A stretch of 64,000 nt of DNA from Humibacter sp049446075. GTDB lineage: Bacteria; Actinomycetota; Actinomycetes; Actinomycetales; Microbacteriaceae. This document shows positions 35,657-46,500 of the stretch, in pieces. Numbering within the stretch: position 1 is the stretch's first letter; each line of letters opens with the position of its first letter. Location of the stretch: contig NZ_JBMSEB010000001.1 in NCBI RefSeq assembly GCF_049446075.1, forward strand, positions 1,612,001 through 1,676,000, read 5' to 3'. A program made the translations under genes and the position numbers. The notes below the pieces were generated by a model. The model did not search any database and was not told where the DNA came from. It was given only the letters and a program-made list of their open reading frames with translations.

Positions 35657-35726
35657 CCGGAACGACGGTTCCCAAGGGGATGGTCCTCAGCAGGTCCTGT
35701 CGACGGGACCGCGCGGCCCTGCTCAC
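35657..35726 (-). pseudogene. Remnant of a duplicated immunity-like gene
   Basis: Bases 35657-35716 match 37405-37464 at 55 of 60 positions. Both encode R-S-R-R-Q-D-L-L-R-T-I-P-L-G-T-V-V-P-A-A near the start of the gene at 37112-37483. Here the frame begins with GTG 35726, overlapping the stop of the upstream gene (GTGA), but after this stretch the sequence loses all similarity and runs into the opposite-strand oxidoreductase gene. It is the 5' stub of a second copy. Confidence 0.75.
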
Positions 35727-36502
35727 TGCTCGAGCTTTGCGCCCATGACCGTCGCACCGAACTCGAACCCGTCGGCGCTCTTTCGCCTCAACGGCCTACT
35801 TGGTACTCGTATCCCCGGGCCAACGGTGTAGTGCTGCACGTCATTCTCATCGCCGGTCACTCGGAACCGGAACTCGCGTTCGTATTCCTCACGACCGCAT
35901 GTGGCGGTAACCCGTAACGCGAAGCCGGACCCGATGGCTATGCCAGGCGAGAAAGGGCTGAATTCACCCATCCGCCGAGTCTTCGACACAGCCCGGTCTC
36001 CGACCCCGGAACGGACTTCGATGACGCCCCTACGCTCGACGCCGTCATCCGGCCAGTGGATGTCGTCCCGAGGATAGACCGCAACGATGAGAGCCTCCGG
36101 CTTCTGCGGCCGCCGACCTCCGGTTGTGGCTCCTGCGGTCGACGTTCTCTGACCGTGCCGATATGCCAGGAGAACCGTCGCACCGATCTCCAAACCCGCG
36201 ACATAGACGAAGAAGGCCGACCCGAAGCGCGCCGGAACGGACCAACTCAGCAGCACTGCGACAAGCACCAAGCCGAGGAACAGCCACAGCACGAAGAATC
36301 GACGCGGAAGGAACGGGACGACGATGCCCATCGCGACGGCGATCCACAGCCAGGACAGATTCTGCGGGAATGTCGATCCCGGCCACGGAATGACAATTCC
36401 TAGCAGCAGGAAGACCACGGCGAGCGCACCACCGAGCAGGATCTTGCTGCGGACCTCCAGGTGAAGTTCCCCTTTGCGCCGCCCGACCCGTCCGGCCGTC
36501 AT
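35723..36502 (-). CDS. Membrane protein, candidate immunity or accessory gene
   Basis: The 259-residue protein starts at ATG 36502, which has AAGGG about 7 bases upstream; a GTG at 36520 is possible. Four hydrophobic segments fill about residues 20-115, followed by a soluble domain of about 135 residues rich in beta-type sequence. No family is recognised. It is the third of three small genes running directly after the RHS toxin gene and before the truncated copy, so immunity or toxin-related function is the best guess. Confidence 0.65.
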   Translation of the reverse strand: MTAGRVGRRKGELHLEVRSKILLGGALAVVFLLLGIVIPWPGSTFPQNLSWLWIAVAMGIVVPFLPRRFFVLWLFLGLVLVAVLLSWSVPARFGSAFFVYVAGLEIGATVLLAYRHGQRTSTAGATTGGRRPQKPEALIVAVYPRDDIHWPDDGVERRGVIEVRSGVGDRAVSKTRRMGEFSPFSPGIAIGSGFALRVTATCGREEYEREFRFRVTGDENDVQHYTVGPGIRVPSRPLRRKSADGFEFGATVMGAKLEQ

Positions 36503-36527
36503 TGGCACCCTTGCCTTCACAAGACCA

Positions 36528-37115
36528 TCAGAGCGGCCACGACGCGTCGGGAATCTGCAGGTCCGGGCGACGCGCGCGGAGGAACTCGATCAGTTGCTGA
36601 TACCCCAGCAGGACACGGGATGCGTGGAACAGCCGCTTCGACGCCGAGCGTGCTACCACCCCGCCGTAGTTGTTAGAAGCGAGCGGTGCCAGCGCGCTGA
36701 TGTCGCTAAGCGCAACCTGACGGGGCGCTCCGATTCCGGGGATGACCCACACGGTGTCGGCGGTCACCTCGAGGCGTGATCTCGCCATGCCATGCGCCAG
36801 CCAGACGAAGAGGGCTCCGCCGATCGCCATCGCAATGCCGGCGATACCCATAGCCAGGGTCTGGGAGTCATCCGTTGCGGTGAGTGCGACGAGAAGCAGG
36901 AATCCGCCGAGCACGATCGCGACGATGCCCACGGTTCGCACCAGCACACGCTGCCAGCGGCGGGAGCACACAACGAACAGCACGCCCGCGCGTGATGACT
37001 TCCACCTGGCCGTCGACGGCGTCCGGCGAACCAGGCTCGACACGATAGCGGTCACAAGGGACAGCACGACAGCACTGATGACCAGGCTCAAGATGACCGT
37101 GGCGACGGAACTCAC
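36528..37115 (-). CDS. Membrane protein with PH-like domain, candidate immunity gene
   Basis: The 195-residue protein starts at GTG 37115, overlapping the previous stop (GTGA). It has a helix near the N-terminus, two helices around residues 60-110, then a short domain (S-R-L-E-V-T-A-D-T-V-W-V-I-P-G-I-G) typical of small bacterial PH-like membrane proteins. It sits second behind the RHS gene. No reaction can be assigned. Confidence 0.65.
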   Translation of the reverse strand: MSSVATVILSLVISAVVLSLVTAIVSSLVRRTPSTARWKSSRAGVLFVVCSRRWQRVLVRTVGIVAIVLGGFLLLVALTATDDSQTLAMGIAGIAMAIGGALFVWLAHGMARSRLEVTADTVWVIPGIGAPRQVALSDISALAPLASNNYGGVVARSASKRLFHASRVLLGYQQLIEFLRARRPDLQIPDASWPL

Positions 37116-37483
37116 GTGCGCGCGTTCTTCCGGTTCTTGCGCTGGAAGAGAAGCGAGCGCACGAACAGACCGAAGAAGAATCCCGCCAGAACACAGCAGA
37201 TCATTGCGATCGCGTCGAATCCCGTGATCGTGGACACCCAGAGGAAGACCAGGATCGCGGCCAATGACGCGATCAGCGGGAACCTACCCGGAAGCGCGAC
37301 CGTGAGAGCACCCACGACGAACGCCAGGACCACAGCCCACCAGTCCTGACGCAGCGCATCGCCGAGGTGCGCCTGTTGCAGGAACCCGAAGGCGATGAAC
37401 GCCGCGGGAACGACCGTTCCCAACGGGATGGTCCTCAGCAGGTCTTGTCGACGGGACCGCACGGTTGAGCTCACTTGAACCAT
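37112..37483 (-). CDS. Small membrane protein directly after the RHS toxin gene, candidate immunity protein
   Basis: The 123-residue protein has a short basic N-terminus and three to four hydrophobic segments, ending in a very basic tail (Q-R-K-N-R-K-N). Its ATG (37483) lies 13 bases inside the end of the RHS gene, the usual place of an immunity gene. A truncated second copy exists at 35657-35726. An all-membrane immunity set would suit a toxin that attacks membranes. Confidence 0.7.
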   Translation of the reverse strand: MVQVSSTVRSRRQDLLRTIPLGTVVPAAFIAFGFLQQAHLGDALRQDWWAVVLAFVVGALTVALPGRFPLIASLAAILVFLWVSTITGFDAIAMICCVLAGFFFGLFVRSLLFQRKNRKNART

Positions 37484-40400
37484 TCTGTAGCCTTGTCGAT
37501 CGCTGGGCTCTCACTCGCCGCAACACTACTGCCGATCAGCGCACCTCCCCACAGTGCTTTCGTGTTCCGTCCAGCGAAGTTGAGAACCCCGTCGTTGCTC
37601 CGGACTCCGAAGTGGGACGCCTGCTCCAGACTGTTCATTCCCTTGGGATCCGGCGGAAGAACGTGGTCGGCACCCGGCACGCTGCTGGCATAGGGGAGCA
37701 CCATGCTCGTGCCGCCAGCAACGGTGCCAGCCGTCGCGACGTGGGTCCAGTCGATCGGCTCTCCGGGGTGTGCGACGACCTGAGTCACGATGTCGCCGCC
37801 GGCTCCGCCCGCAGAGTTGATTCCGGCCGTGAGCAGGTGCGCTGTCACGCTCGTTGTCGCACCCCGAGTGCCGTCCTCGAGGAGGTTCCGCGCGATCGTG
37901 CCGCCGGCCGGCCCCGCACCGCCGCTGACCGCCCCCGCGAAGGTGCCGCCCGCGAACGCCCCTGCTGCGCCCTGCCAGGTGAGGTGGTTGTGGTTCAGGA
38001 TGACATAGCTCGCCTCGCTACCCGCGCCGCCGATCGCTCCGTTGATTCCGACGGAATAGGCCAGAGCGGTCGCGCCGTTCGCGCCCGCGGACACTCCGGC
38101 GGCCCACGCCCCGGCCCCTCCCGTTGCGGCACCGATCGCCATAGTGACGCCGACCTGTGTCCAGTTGACCTTGCCGGTGGTGAACTTCTGGATCGCGGTG
38201 TCCGCGCCACCCGCGATGAGTGCACCGGCTCCTGCCATCAGCGCAATGCCCGCCGGGCCTCCGACACCGGTGCACATCAGCGCAACGCCGGCGACGATCG
38301 CCGCCCCTGCGGCGATGTACTCCCAGTTGTGGCTCACCCAGTTGGTCGTCGCGTCCCACGCCTCGGAGGCCCAGCCCCGCGTCTGCGCCCTCAGCTGAGC
38401 ATCCGTGAGCGGATGAAGGCCGGTCGGGTCACTGAAGGCCAACGGGTTGTTCCCCGCGTAGCTGTACGGGTTTGCCGCCCAGCCAGCCCCGATGACCGGC
38501 GGAAGCGGGTCGGTGGCGAGGAACCCGTGCGTGGCGGGGTCGTACGTGCGCGCACCGAGCCACTCCAGCGGTGCCAGACCGTCAGGACGGCTCAGAGACA
38601 GGGTGCCTGTGGCGGTGAGACCGAACCCGTCAGGCAGCGAGACCACGGAGTCGACCCGCCATGGGTTCACCGCGTCTTGCCGGGTGCCGCGCCATCCGAC
38701 GCTGGTCCACCCCTCGCCTATGCCGGTGACCGGGCCGAGCGGAAGAACCGGGGTGTCGCCGACGCCGACCAGGGTGGGGACCGCTGAAGCCGTGTCCCAC
38801 CAGAGGCGGTTCGAGCCCGCCTGGGCGAGCTGGCCGAGGGCGTCGACGCGCAGTACGGTCGAATCGACCGCGCCGTGCCCTGCCGCGCCAGACATCCGCG
38901 TGAGCCAGCCGGTGGGCGTCCACTCGTACTCGAGCGTCGCGCCGTCCGGCCCTACGGTGCGGATGCGCCCACCGCTCCCGTCGTATTCGTGTGCGGTGGA
39001 GCTGCCGTCGTCGTGGTGCACCGCGACGAGCTGCCCGGCCGGGTCGTACCCGTACGACTCCTGAACACCGTTCACCGTCTGCTGGGCCACCCGCCCGGAC
39101 AGATCGAAGGTCAGGGTCTGCGCGATCCCCTCGGAGACCACCTCGGTGAGCTGCTCGGCAAGGTCATAGCCGTACCGCGTGACCGAGCCGTCCCGGATGA
39201 TCGAGGTGATGCGCCCGTCCGCGTCCCGCTCGATCTCTGTGGTGACCTCGTCTCGGTCCCTCGCGGTCGTGTGCACGGTGATCATGCCGTCTGCCCACGT
39301 CCACGACTGACGGGTGACGTTGCCGACGGCATCCGTTGCGACGGCCGTCGTCAGCTGCCCCACCTCATCGTGCGCCAGTACGACCGTTCCGAGACTCGGG
39401 TGCTCCACTCGTTCCAGCCGACCCGCCGCGTCGTACTCGTAGCGGGTGGTCCGGCCGAACGCGTCGACCATGCTCGTGCGACGCCCGGCCCTGTCGTAGC
39501 TCCAGGTGAGTCCGCTGGCGCCTTCGTCGCCGGATGCCTGGGTGTGGCGAATGAGACGGCCCGCGCGGTCCCACTCCTTCACGTGCCTCACCGCGGCGTC
39601 GCCCGTGTAGTCGTCGACGATCACGCGCCGGTGAGAGAGGTCGTACGTGTTGGATGCGATCACCCGCTCATCGACGCTGGTGGATACGGCTTGCCCCGAC
39701 GCGTTGTAGGTAAAGCCCAGACGGTGCCCATCGCCATCCTGCTGCCACAGCAGGCGGCCTGCGGCGTCGTACCCCGCGGTCGTCGTGCGGCCGAGGGGAT
39801 CGGTCTTGGTCACCAGGCGATCCATGCCGTCCCACGACTGCGACGTCACACCGCCGGCCGGATCGATGGTTCGCACCAGCCGACCGTTGTCGTCGTATTC
39901 GAACCGGGTGACGGCGCCCAGTCCGTTCGTGACGGATGTCAGCTGTCCCGCCAGGTCGTACCCGAAGCAGCGGGTGCCCCACCAGGTGTCGACCGCGGAG
40001 GTAACGCGCCCCGTCTTGTCGAACGTGTAGCTGGCGGTGCCGGATCCCGGCTGACGCACTTGCACGAGCCGCCCGCAGGCGTCGTACTTCGCCCAGGCCA
40101 CGTCACCGTTCGGCAGGATCTGCCGCACCAGGAGCGAATCCTCGTCGTACTCTCTCGTCGTCACGTCACCGTCGGGGCCGATCACCTGAGCCAGTCGCCC
40201 GCACTCGTCGTAGACGTATCGAGTGGTCACACCGGTCGGGTCGGTTGTCTCCACCGGCCTGCCGGCGGCATCGCGGCGGATGACCGTCAGCGCACCCTCG
40301 GCATCCAGCACCTCGACCACACGGCCGCAGGCGTCGTACACGTACGTCAGCGAGTCCTCTTCGCTCGACCCGACGCTGCGCGGGCGCCCGAGAGCATCCA

Positions 40401-43005
40401 GTCGCAACGTGGTAGCGAGCAGACCCTCGTCTACGGTGACGGTGTTGTCGGCGTGGTTCGCCTGGACGCCGCTGACGACGCCAGTCGGGTCGATTGCCGC
40501 GGTGCGCGTCCCATCCTTGTCGTACCGGTTCTCCCAGACGCCGCCGGTCGGATCGATGGTCGTGACTAGACGGGACAAGGCGTCGTGGGTGTACGCCCAG
40601 GTGGACCCGTCGGGAAGCTGCAGCGTCTTCAGGTTGCCGAGGTCGTCCATGACTCGGGTCGTCGCCCGGCCGAGCGGGTCCACGATGCGGGACTGCGACC
40701 CATCCGCGCCGTATTCGAACTCGGTGCGGCCGCCGTCCGGGGCGATCTGCGCGGCGAGCCGGCCGGCGGCGGTGTGCTCGAACCGCCACACGCCGCCATC
40801 CGCATCGCGACGGCTCACCAGCACGCCGGTTTCATCGTAGGAATACGTGGTGCGATGACCCGACGGAGTCACGGCCGCAACCGCCCTGCCCGCAGCGTCG
40901 CGCTCCAGCCGGGCCACATCGCCGACCGCGTTCGTCGTCGATACGAGGTCACCGTGCTCGTCGTATCCGAACCGAAGGACCACCCCGGTCGGATCCGTCA
41001 CCTGCGACAGCAGCCCGTGCTCCCAGACCATGACGGTGCGACCGCCGGCCGGATCGACGATGACCGAGGGGTTCCGCGTCTCGCCCTCGTACTCGTAGCT
41101 GGTGACGGCATCCGGAGTGCTGCCGTCGGTGGATCCGGTGACCACCGTGATCAGGCGGTCCAGGTCGTCGTACCCGTACTGCAGGTCCGCCCCGTCGGGA
41201 GTGATCTGATGGATCAGGCGCCCCCGGTCGTCGTACTCCTTGACGGTCTTGCGGCCGACGCGATCGGTCGCCTCGACCATGTCGCCGTGGTCGTCCCAGG
41301 CATACGATTGCTGGTTTCCGTCGGAATCGATCACGCCGATCAGGCGGCCGAAGCCGTCCGCGATCCAGGTGTTCGCTCGTTCGCCGTCTGTGTCAGCGAC
41401 CTCGGTGACGCCACCGGGCAGGTACGTGTACCGGCTCGTGCGGCCGAACGGAGATCGCTGCCAGGTGACTCGGCCCTGCTCGTCGTATCCGTTCACCAGG
41501 AGGATCACGCCGTCGCCGTCGATCACCTGCTCGATGAGGCCCGGATTCTCGCCCCAGACATACCGGCGCACGCCCGACGGACCGGACGCGGAGACCAGAC
41601 GGCCCGCCTCGTCATAGTCGTAGGCGACGCGACGACCATCCGATGCCTGAATCGCGGACACCTGGATGCCGTCCCACTCGATGGAGATCGAACGGCCGCG
41701 TTCGTGCACGAGGCCGATCAGCCGCCGGTTGCCGCCGTACATCAGGTCGACACGGGTGCCGGCTCCACGAGCGAACGACTCCAGACGACCGGATGCCGTG
41801 AACATCCAGGTGCCGCCCGCGTTGTCGAACACGACGAAGCCGTCGCCGAAAAGGTCCAGCCAGTACGAGGAGCCGGTCGCCCGGTCCCACCCGTCCTCGC
41901 CACGGGGGAACACGATGTGCCGCCCGTCCGGCTGGACCCAGTGCGCGGTCTCATCGACGAAGAGCAGTGCGCTCTCGGTCCACGACGACCAGCCGGGGCC
42001 GAAGGCCCCAGGCGTCGGGTCGACGGAGTTGTACATGCGCGTGAAGACGAGCTCGCTGCACGCCCCGTCGAACGCGAGGTCGGTCTCCGGCTCGATGAAG
42101 TTGCCGGTCGCGGTGTTCACCGGGTCGTCGGCGTAGCCGCTCGTGACCAGCCCGCCCTTGACGGTGGGCATGCTGATGGTGAGATCCTGGCGCGTTGCCG
42201 ACACGTGAGCGGCGGCGAGCGCCGCGGTGAGGGCCGCGTTCGACAGGGTGCACACGCTGCCCGACCCGCCGGCCCGCTCGAACGCGGCGGCCACCACGTT
42301 CGCCCAGCTGACCTCCTGGGTGTTGCCCTGGATGAACTGCTGGAACGCGGTCAGCACGCTGCCGGCATCCAGGCTCCCCCAGCCGCACGACGAGGTGAAC
42401 GCCGTGTACGCCTTCTGCACTGCGGAGTGCTGGGCGGTGAGTGTGGAGTCGTTCGTGCCGGTGGTGGTCGCGAACGACGTGAGGTTGTCCGGGATCGCCG
42501 AGGATGTTCCCGACGAGGCGCCGCCGCCGGACCCTGGTTGCGGGGTCTCCCTCGCTCCGACCGGGGGCTTAGGAGCAACGGGATTGAGCGGCGGAGCCGG
42601 AGGACCCACCGGAGGCGTGTCGCTCTGGCCGAGCACGTTGTGCTCCACCCAGCCCCACGCGGAGCTCAGCCCGCTCTGGTGCTTCTGGTCCTCTTCCCAC
42701 TTCCTGGCCTTCAGGCGGCGCTGCTGCTCGGCGTCGGCGGCCTTCTGCAGCTCCCCGGTGAGCGTCGCGACGGCACGCAGCGCGGTGGACAGCTCGCCGG
42801 CATCCTTCACCTGTGTCGTGCCGTTCGATGCGAACACGGTGGAGAAGTAGCCCTTGAACTGCTCCTCGCCCTTCGTTCGCGCCGACTGCATCGAACCCTT
42901 CTGGCCGTCGATCACGCCCGCGGCGGTATTGCACGCGGTGATCAACGCCTGAGCATCCGAATCGGAGAACTTCACGTTCTCCTTGTACGCACCCAGATCA
43001 GCCAT
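37471..43005 (-). CDS. RHS/YD-repeat polymorphic toxin, likely type VII effector
   Basis: The 1844-residue protein has an N-terminal helical domain (about 1-125) with a W-x-W/W-x-x-x motif like WXG/LXG effectors, then a proline/glycine-rich linker. A very long array of YD repeats (about 290-1500; many copies of G-R-x3-x-Y-x-Y-D) forms the RHS shell. The core ends with N-P-Y-S-Y-A-G-N-N-P and D-P-T-G-L near residue 1525. The C-terminal 315 residues are glycine/alanine-rich with several hydrophobic stretches and end in D-K-A-T-E-W-F-K; no nuclease or deaminase signature is seen. The WXG100 gene upstream and immunity-like genes downstream indicate secreted antibacterial competition. Confidence 0.88.
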   Translation of the reverse strand: MADLGAYKENVKFSDSDAQALITACNTAAGVIDGQKGSMQSARTKGEEQFKGYFSTVFASNGTTQVKDAGELSTALRAVATLTGELQKAADAEQQRRLKARKWEEDQKHQSGLSSAWGWVEHNVLGQSDTPPVGPPAPPLNPVAPKPPVGARETPQPGSGGGASSGTSSAIPDNLTSFATTTGTNDSTLTAQHSAVQKAYTAFTSSCGWGSLDAGSVLTAFQQFIQGNTQEVSWANVVAAAFERAGGSGSVCTLSNAALTAALAAAHVSATRQDLTISMPTVKGGLVTSGYADDPVNTATGNFIEPETDLAFDGACSELVFTRMYNSVDPTPGAFGPGWSSWTESALLFVDETAHWVQPDGRHIVFPRGEDGWDRATGSSYWLDLFGDGFVVFDNAGGTWMFTASGRLESFARGAGTRVDLMYGGNRRLIGLVHERGRSISIEWDGIQVSAIQASDGRRVAYDYDEAGRLVSASGPSGVRRYVWGENPGLIEQVIDGDGVILLVNGYDEQGRVTWQRSPFGRTSRYTYLPGGVTEVADTDGERANTWIADGFGRLIGVIDSDGNQQSYAWDDHGDMVEATDRVGRKTVKEYDDRGRLIHQITPDGADLQYGYDDLDRLITVVTGSTDGSTPDAVTSYEYEGETRNPSVIVDPAGGRTVMVWEHGLLSQVTDPTGVVLRFGYDEHGDLVSTTNAVGDVARLERDAAGRAVAAVTPSGHRTTYSYDETGVLVSRRDADGGVWRFEHTAAGRLAAQIAPDGGRTEFEYGADGSQSRIVDPLGRATTRVMDDLGNLKTLQLPDGSTWAYTHDALSRLVTTIDPTGGVWENRYDKDGTRTAAIDPTGVVSGVQANHADNTVTVDEGLLATTLRLDALGRPRSVGSSEEDSLTYVYDACGRVVEVLDAEGALTVIRRDAAGRPVETTDPTGVTTRYVYDECGRLAQVIGPDGDVTTREYDEDSLLVRQILPNGDVAWAKYDACGRLVQVRQPGSGTASYTFDKTGRVTSAVDTWWGTRCFGYDLAGQLTSVTNGLGAVTRFEYDDNGRLVRTIDPAGGVTSQSWDGMDRLVTKTDPLGRTTTAGYDAAGRLLWQQDGDGHRLGFTYNASGQAVSTSVDERVIASNTYDLSHRRVIVDDYTGDAAVRHVKEWDRAGRLIRHTQASGDEGASGLTWSYDRAGRRTSMVDAFGRTTRYEYDAAGRLERVEHPSLGTVVLAHDEVGQLTTAVATDAVGNVTRQSWTWADGMITVHTTARDRDEVTTEIERDADGRITSIIRDGSVTRYGYDLAEQLTEVVSEGIAQTLTFDLSGRVAQQTVNGVQESYGYDPAGQLVAVHHDDGSSTAHEYDGSGGRIRTVGPDGATLEYEWTPTGWLTRMSGAAGHGAVDSTVLRVDALGQLAQAGSNRLWWDTASAVPTLVGVGDTPVLPLGPVTGIGEGWTSVGWRGTRQDAVNPWRVDSVVSLPDGFGLTATGTLSLSRPDGLAPLEWLGARTYDPATHGFLATDPLPPVIGAGWAANPYSYAGNNPLAFSDPTGLHPLTDAQLRAQTRGWASEAWDATTNWVSHNWEYIAAGAAIVAGVALMCTGVGGPAGIALMAGAGALIAGGADTAIQKFTTGKVNWTQVGVTMAIGAATGGAGAWAAGVSAGANGATALAYSVGINGAIGGAGSEASYVILNHNHLTWQGAAGAFAGGTFAGAVSGGAGPAGGTIARNLLEDGTRGATTSVTAHLLTAGINSAGGAGGDIVTQVVAHPGEPIDWTHVATAGTVAGGTSMVLPYASSVPGADHVLPPDPKGMNSLEQASHFGVRSNDGVLNFAGRNTKALWGGALIGSSVAASESPAIDKATEWFK

Positions 43006-43125
43006 GGAAGCCGCCCACTCTCCTACGAAGTCCGAAACTCACCGATCATCGCGCCGAACCGGCGCGGTCGCAGACCGGTCCGGTTTCGGCCCCGGCCCTG
43101 TTTCGGGCCGACACTCCGCGATGAC

Positions 43126-43410
43126 TCAGTTGCCGCCACCGGCAGTGAAGATGTTGGTCGAGATCGTCTTCAGCTCACGATGAAGCTCGTCCAGCTTCTG
43201 AATCGCGTTCTTCAGCGCCGTGTTCGTGCTCGGCCACGTGTCATTGCGGAACGTCTCGGCCAGAGGACCGTCCCAGTTGTTCGGCTCCGACAGGATCTTG
43301 CCCTGGGCGTCCAGAGCGCTGATCTGGTCCGTCAGCCCGCCGTTGATGATCGTCTGAATCTGCGAGATCGCCGCCTTCGCGGCCTCCGTCGACAAAACAC
43401 GAGAAGACAT
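43126..43410 (-). CDS. WXG100-family protein
   Basis: The 94-residue all-helical protein has the W-D-G turn (N-N-W-D-G-P-L-A-E-T-F) midway between two helices, the size and layout of ESAT-6/WXG100 proteins, which dimerise and are exported by type VII systems or accompany their effectors. A-G-G-G-G lies about 7 bases before the ATG. It is 120 bases upstream of the RHS gene and 186 bases after the EssC-like ATPase gene. Confidence 0.85.
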   Translation of the reverse strand: MSSRVLSTEAAKAAISQIQTIINGGLTDQISALDAQGKILSEPNNWDGPLAETFRNDTWPSTNTALKNAIQKLDELHRELKTISTNIFTAGGGN

Positions 43411-43577
43411 GGATATCCCCTATTCCAAGTTGCCTGCTGAACGCAGGACGAAACGAAACTCCGTACCACCCGGGCACGAGGATGCACGAGCGACACGAAA
43501 ACCTTCAAGCCATCAGCCCGCTCGATCCGAACCGACTGACAGGACCGATGCTAGCCAGCCAAGGCGACGGGCCGGAA

Positions 43578-43593
43578 TGGGGAGGACTCCCCA
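43578..43593 (-). terminator. Short hairpin after the secretion ATPase gene
   Basis: TGGGGAG (43578-43584) and CTCCCCA (43587-43593) form a 7-base stem directly after the ATPase stop at 43597. It may end that transcript, so the WXG100-RHS unit may be expressed separately. Confidence 0.4.
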
Positions 43594-43596
43594 TGC

Positions 43597-46500
43597 TCAC
43601 GGAAGAGGCAGCTGCACTCGTTCGAACGCGCCACGCGCCACGTACACGCCACGCCCGGGAGGGAACTCGCTGCGAGCCGCACGCGGCAATGGGGTATTCA
43701 GGATGATGTCGCCGTCTGTCGGCTCCGGCTGCAGCAGGAGACCGCGCCTACTCGACTTGGCCTCGCCGATCATCCCCCAGCTGGATGCCCACCCGCTTTG
43801 GTCGCCTTCGGCAAGAAGGAAATGGTCGCTGCGGTTGACCGCCTTGATGAGCTCGGTCAGGGATGAGTCGGCGGCCGACTGCGAGAAGTCGCCAATCGAC
43901 TCGATGAAGACGCCGATGCGGGTGCCGCCCTCCTCACGCACGGATGCGCTCAGCCTGGCCGCGAGCGCGTCCGCGGCCTCCGCCGTGGTGGCACACTCGG
44001 CCCACATCGACTCGCGCGAGGCGACCGACCGCGCATTGCCGATGTAGTAAAGACGCGCCGCATGGTCGAAGCGTCGCAACGAGCGAGCCATCGCGATGAA
44101 CGCGGTCGTTCGTCCGCTCGCCGGCGGACCGGAGAGCACCATGGCACCGACGGGGTCGAAGCCGACCGGCACGAGGTCGGTCTCACCGACGCCGAGGACA
44201 GGCGCATCCCCGACTCGGTCGGGCAGCGAGGATTGCGGGTACTCGACGGGCAGGGATCCGACCTCCGGAGCCAGCTTCACGCCGGCCCGGTTCATGGCCT
44301 CGGCGAGCTTGGCGACATTGGCGGACTGTTCGGACACCACGGAAGAGCCGCCGAGCACGGCGATCTGCGTCTCCAGGCCGTCCACGATCGCTCTGCCGGC
44401 GGGCGACGTTGAGGAGAGCACGTCGGCCGGGGCGTCGAGCATGCGGTACCCGTCATCGTCGGCGAGTCGCAGCACGACGTTCCGCTGCACGCTCGCGGAG
44501 ACCGAGCTGGGTACCGCGCCGCCTCGATCGGCGGTGAACGCGACGTGTATGCCCAGCTGCCGTCCGTCGGTGAGGATGTCGCGGAAGATGTCGTACCACT
44601 GCGCGCGGTTGCCCATCGCCTCGAAGTCTTCACGGAAGCTCGGGAAGCCGTCGATCAGGAGCAGGATGCGCGCTTCATCTGGCTGTGCCGCGAGTGCGCG
44701 GTACTCGGTGATGTTGGATGCGTTGGCCGCGGCGAAGCGCGCCGATCGATCCTCCAGCTCCTTCCGCAGCATGCGGAACAGCCTCGCGACCCGTTCGATG
44801 TCGTCGCCCTTGACGACGGCGCCGACGTGCGGCAGCTGCTCGAGCATCCGCAGGCTTCCGGCGCCGAAATCCAGCGCGTAGACCTGCACCGGACCGCCCC
44901 GCGGCGTGATCGCCGCCGAGCAGGCGAGTGTGCGGAGCACCGTGGACTTGCCGGAGCCTCCCGTTCCGTAGACCGCGAGGTTGCCGTCGACATCCGGCTG
45001 GAAATAGATGGGCACCTGCTCCTGCAGCTCAGGCACGTCGGCGACGCCGAGCAGCAGCTCCGAGTCGGTCCGCTGCCGAAGCAGACTCAGGTCGTATGCC
45101 GGCGCCAGCTCGTCGAGCCATGGGCGCCGCGGAGCCGGGATCGCCGCAACCCGCTGCGCATCGATCATGGATGCCACGAGACGCTGCTGATCGGTCGGGC
45201 CCGGGTCGCGCTTCAGGTCGGCATCCGGATCCGGCGCCGCCGGGTCCTCCCAGCGCACCTCACCGCCGAACCGAAGCTCCGCAACGTCGATGCCCGCCCG
45301 CTCCGGTTCCCGGGTCGTCCACCCTCCCGCGTAGCCGGACTGGAACAGGGTGAGCCGGCCGGGACCGGTCTTCGCCATGCCCCTTCCCGGGATGCCTGGG
45401 TCGAAGTGGGCGGCATCCTTGATGCCGACGACGTCGGTGGAGTCCGATTCGTCCGCCATGCGCAGCGCGACGCGCAGGTTGGTGTTCGCGCGCAGGTTGT
45501 CCCTGATCACACCGGCCGGCCGCTGCGTGGCCATGATGAGGTGGATGCCGAGGGAGCGGCCGCGCTGGGCGATGTCGACGACACCGTCCACGAACTCCGG
45601 CACCTCGCCGACGAGCGCGGCGAACTCGTCGATCACGAGCACGAGCGCAGGCGGGCTGTCGGGGTCTCCGCGCCGCTCGAGCTCCAGAAGGTCTTTCGCC
45701 TTCTTACGGTTCAGCAGGTGCTCGCGGTGCCTGAGCTCCGCGCGCAGACTCGTCAGGGCCCTCCGCACGAGGTGCGGACTCAGATCGGTGACCAGGCCGA
45801 CGCAGTGCGGCAGGTTCACGCAGTCGGCGAACGCGGATCCGCCCTTGTAGTCGACGAACAGGAAGGTGACCCTGTCTGGGCTGTATTCGGCGGCCATGCC
45901 GAGCACCCAGGCCTGCAGGAATTCGGACTTTCCGGATCCCGTCGTTCCGCCGACCAGCGCGTGCGGACCCTGGGTGCGCAGGTCGAGGTGCATGGCGTCG
46001 ATGCCCCCCGACCCGACGGTCGCCCGCAGGGTTCCCGCCCGACGGGGAACGGGGGCTGCGCCGCTGCGGTCGTGCACCGAGTTGTTCTGTCTCCAGCGGT
46101 CGACCACCGCGTCGCTCGACTCGACGAGGTCGTGGCCGAGCAGCGTGACGAGCGAGATGGATCGAGGCAGGTCGCTGGAATCGGCCGTGACCGCGCCCGC
46201 GTCGATGACGGCGGCCATCCGACGGGCGAACTCGAGCGCTTGGCGGCCGTCGACGGCCTCGGTCACGATGTCGTCGATGACCTCGCCGAGACGCACGAAG
46301 CCGACGCGCCCAGTGCCCTGCTCGTCTCCCAGCTCGAGGTAGGTGCGGCAGACGGCGGGGAGGGCGGGCACGTCGTCGGCGATCCAGATGGGGTAGACAC
46401 CGGCATCCGCCGCCCGCTCCGCCACCTGCACGAGGCGGGCGCGGTCGACCGCGGCGTCATCCGAGATCAGCACGACCATGGCGGGAATGGGGGCCTGGGT

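Noticed and set aside
35391..35726. A complete 111-codon gene starting in the immunity-gene remnant
   Set aside because: Only the first 20 or so codons match the real gene; the rest is antisense to the oxidoreductase gene.
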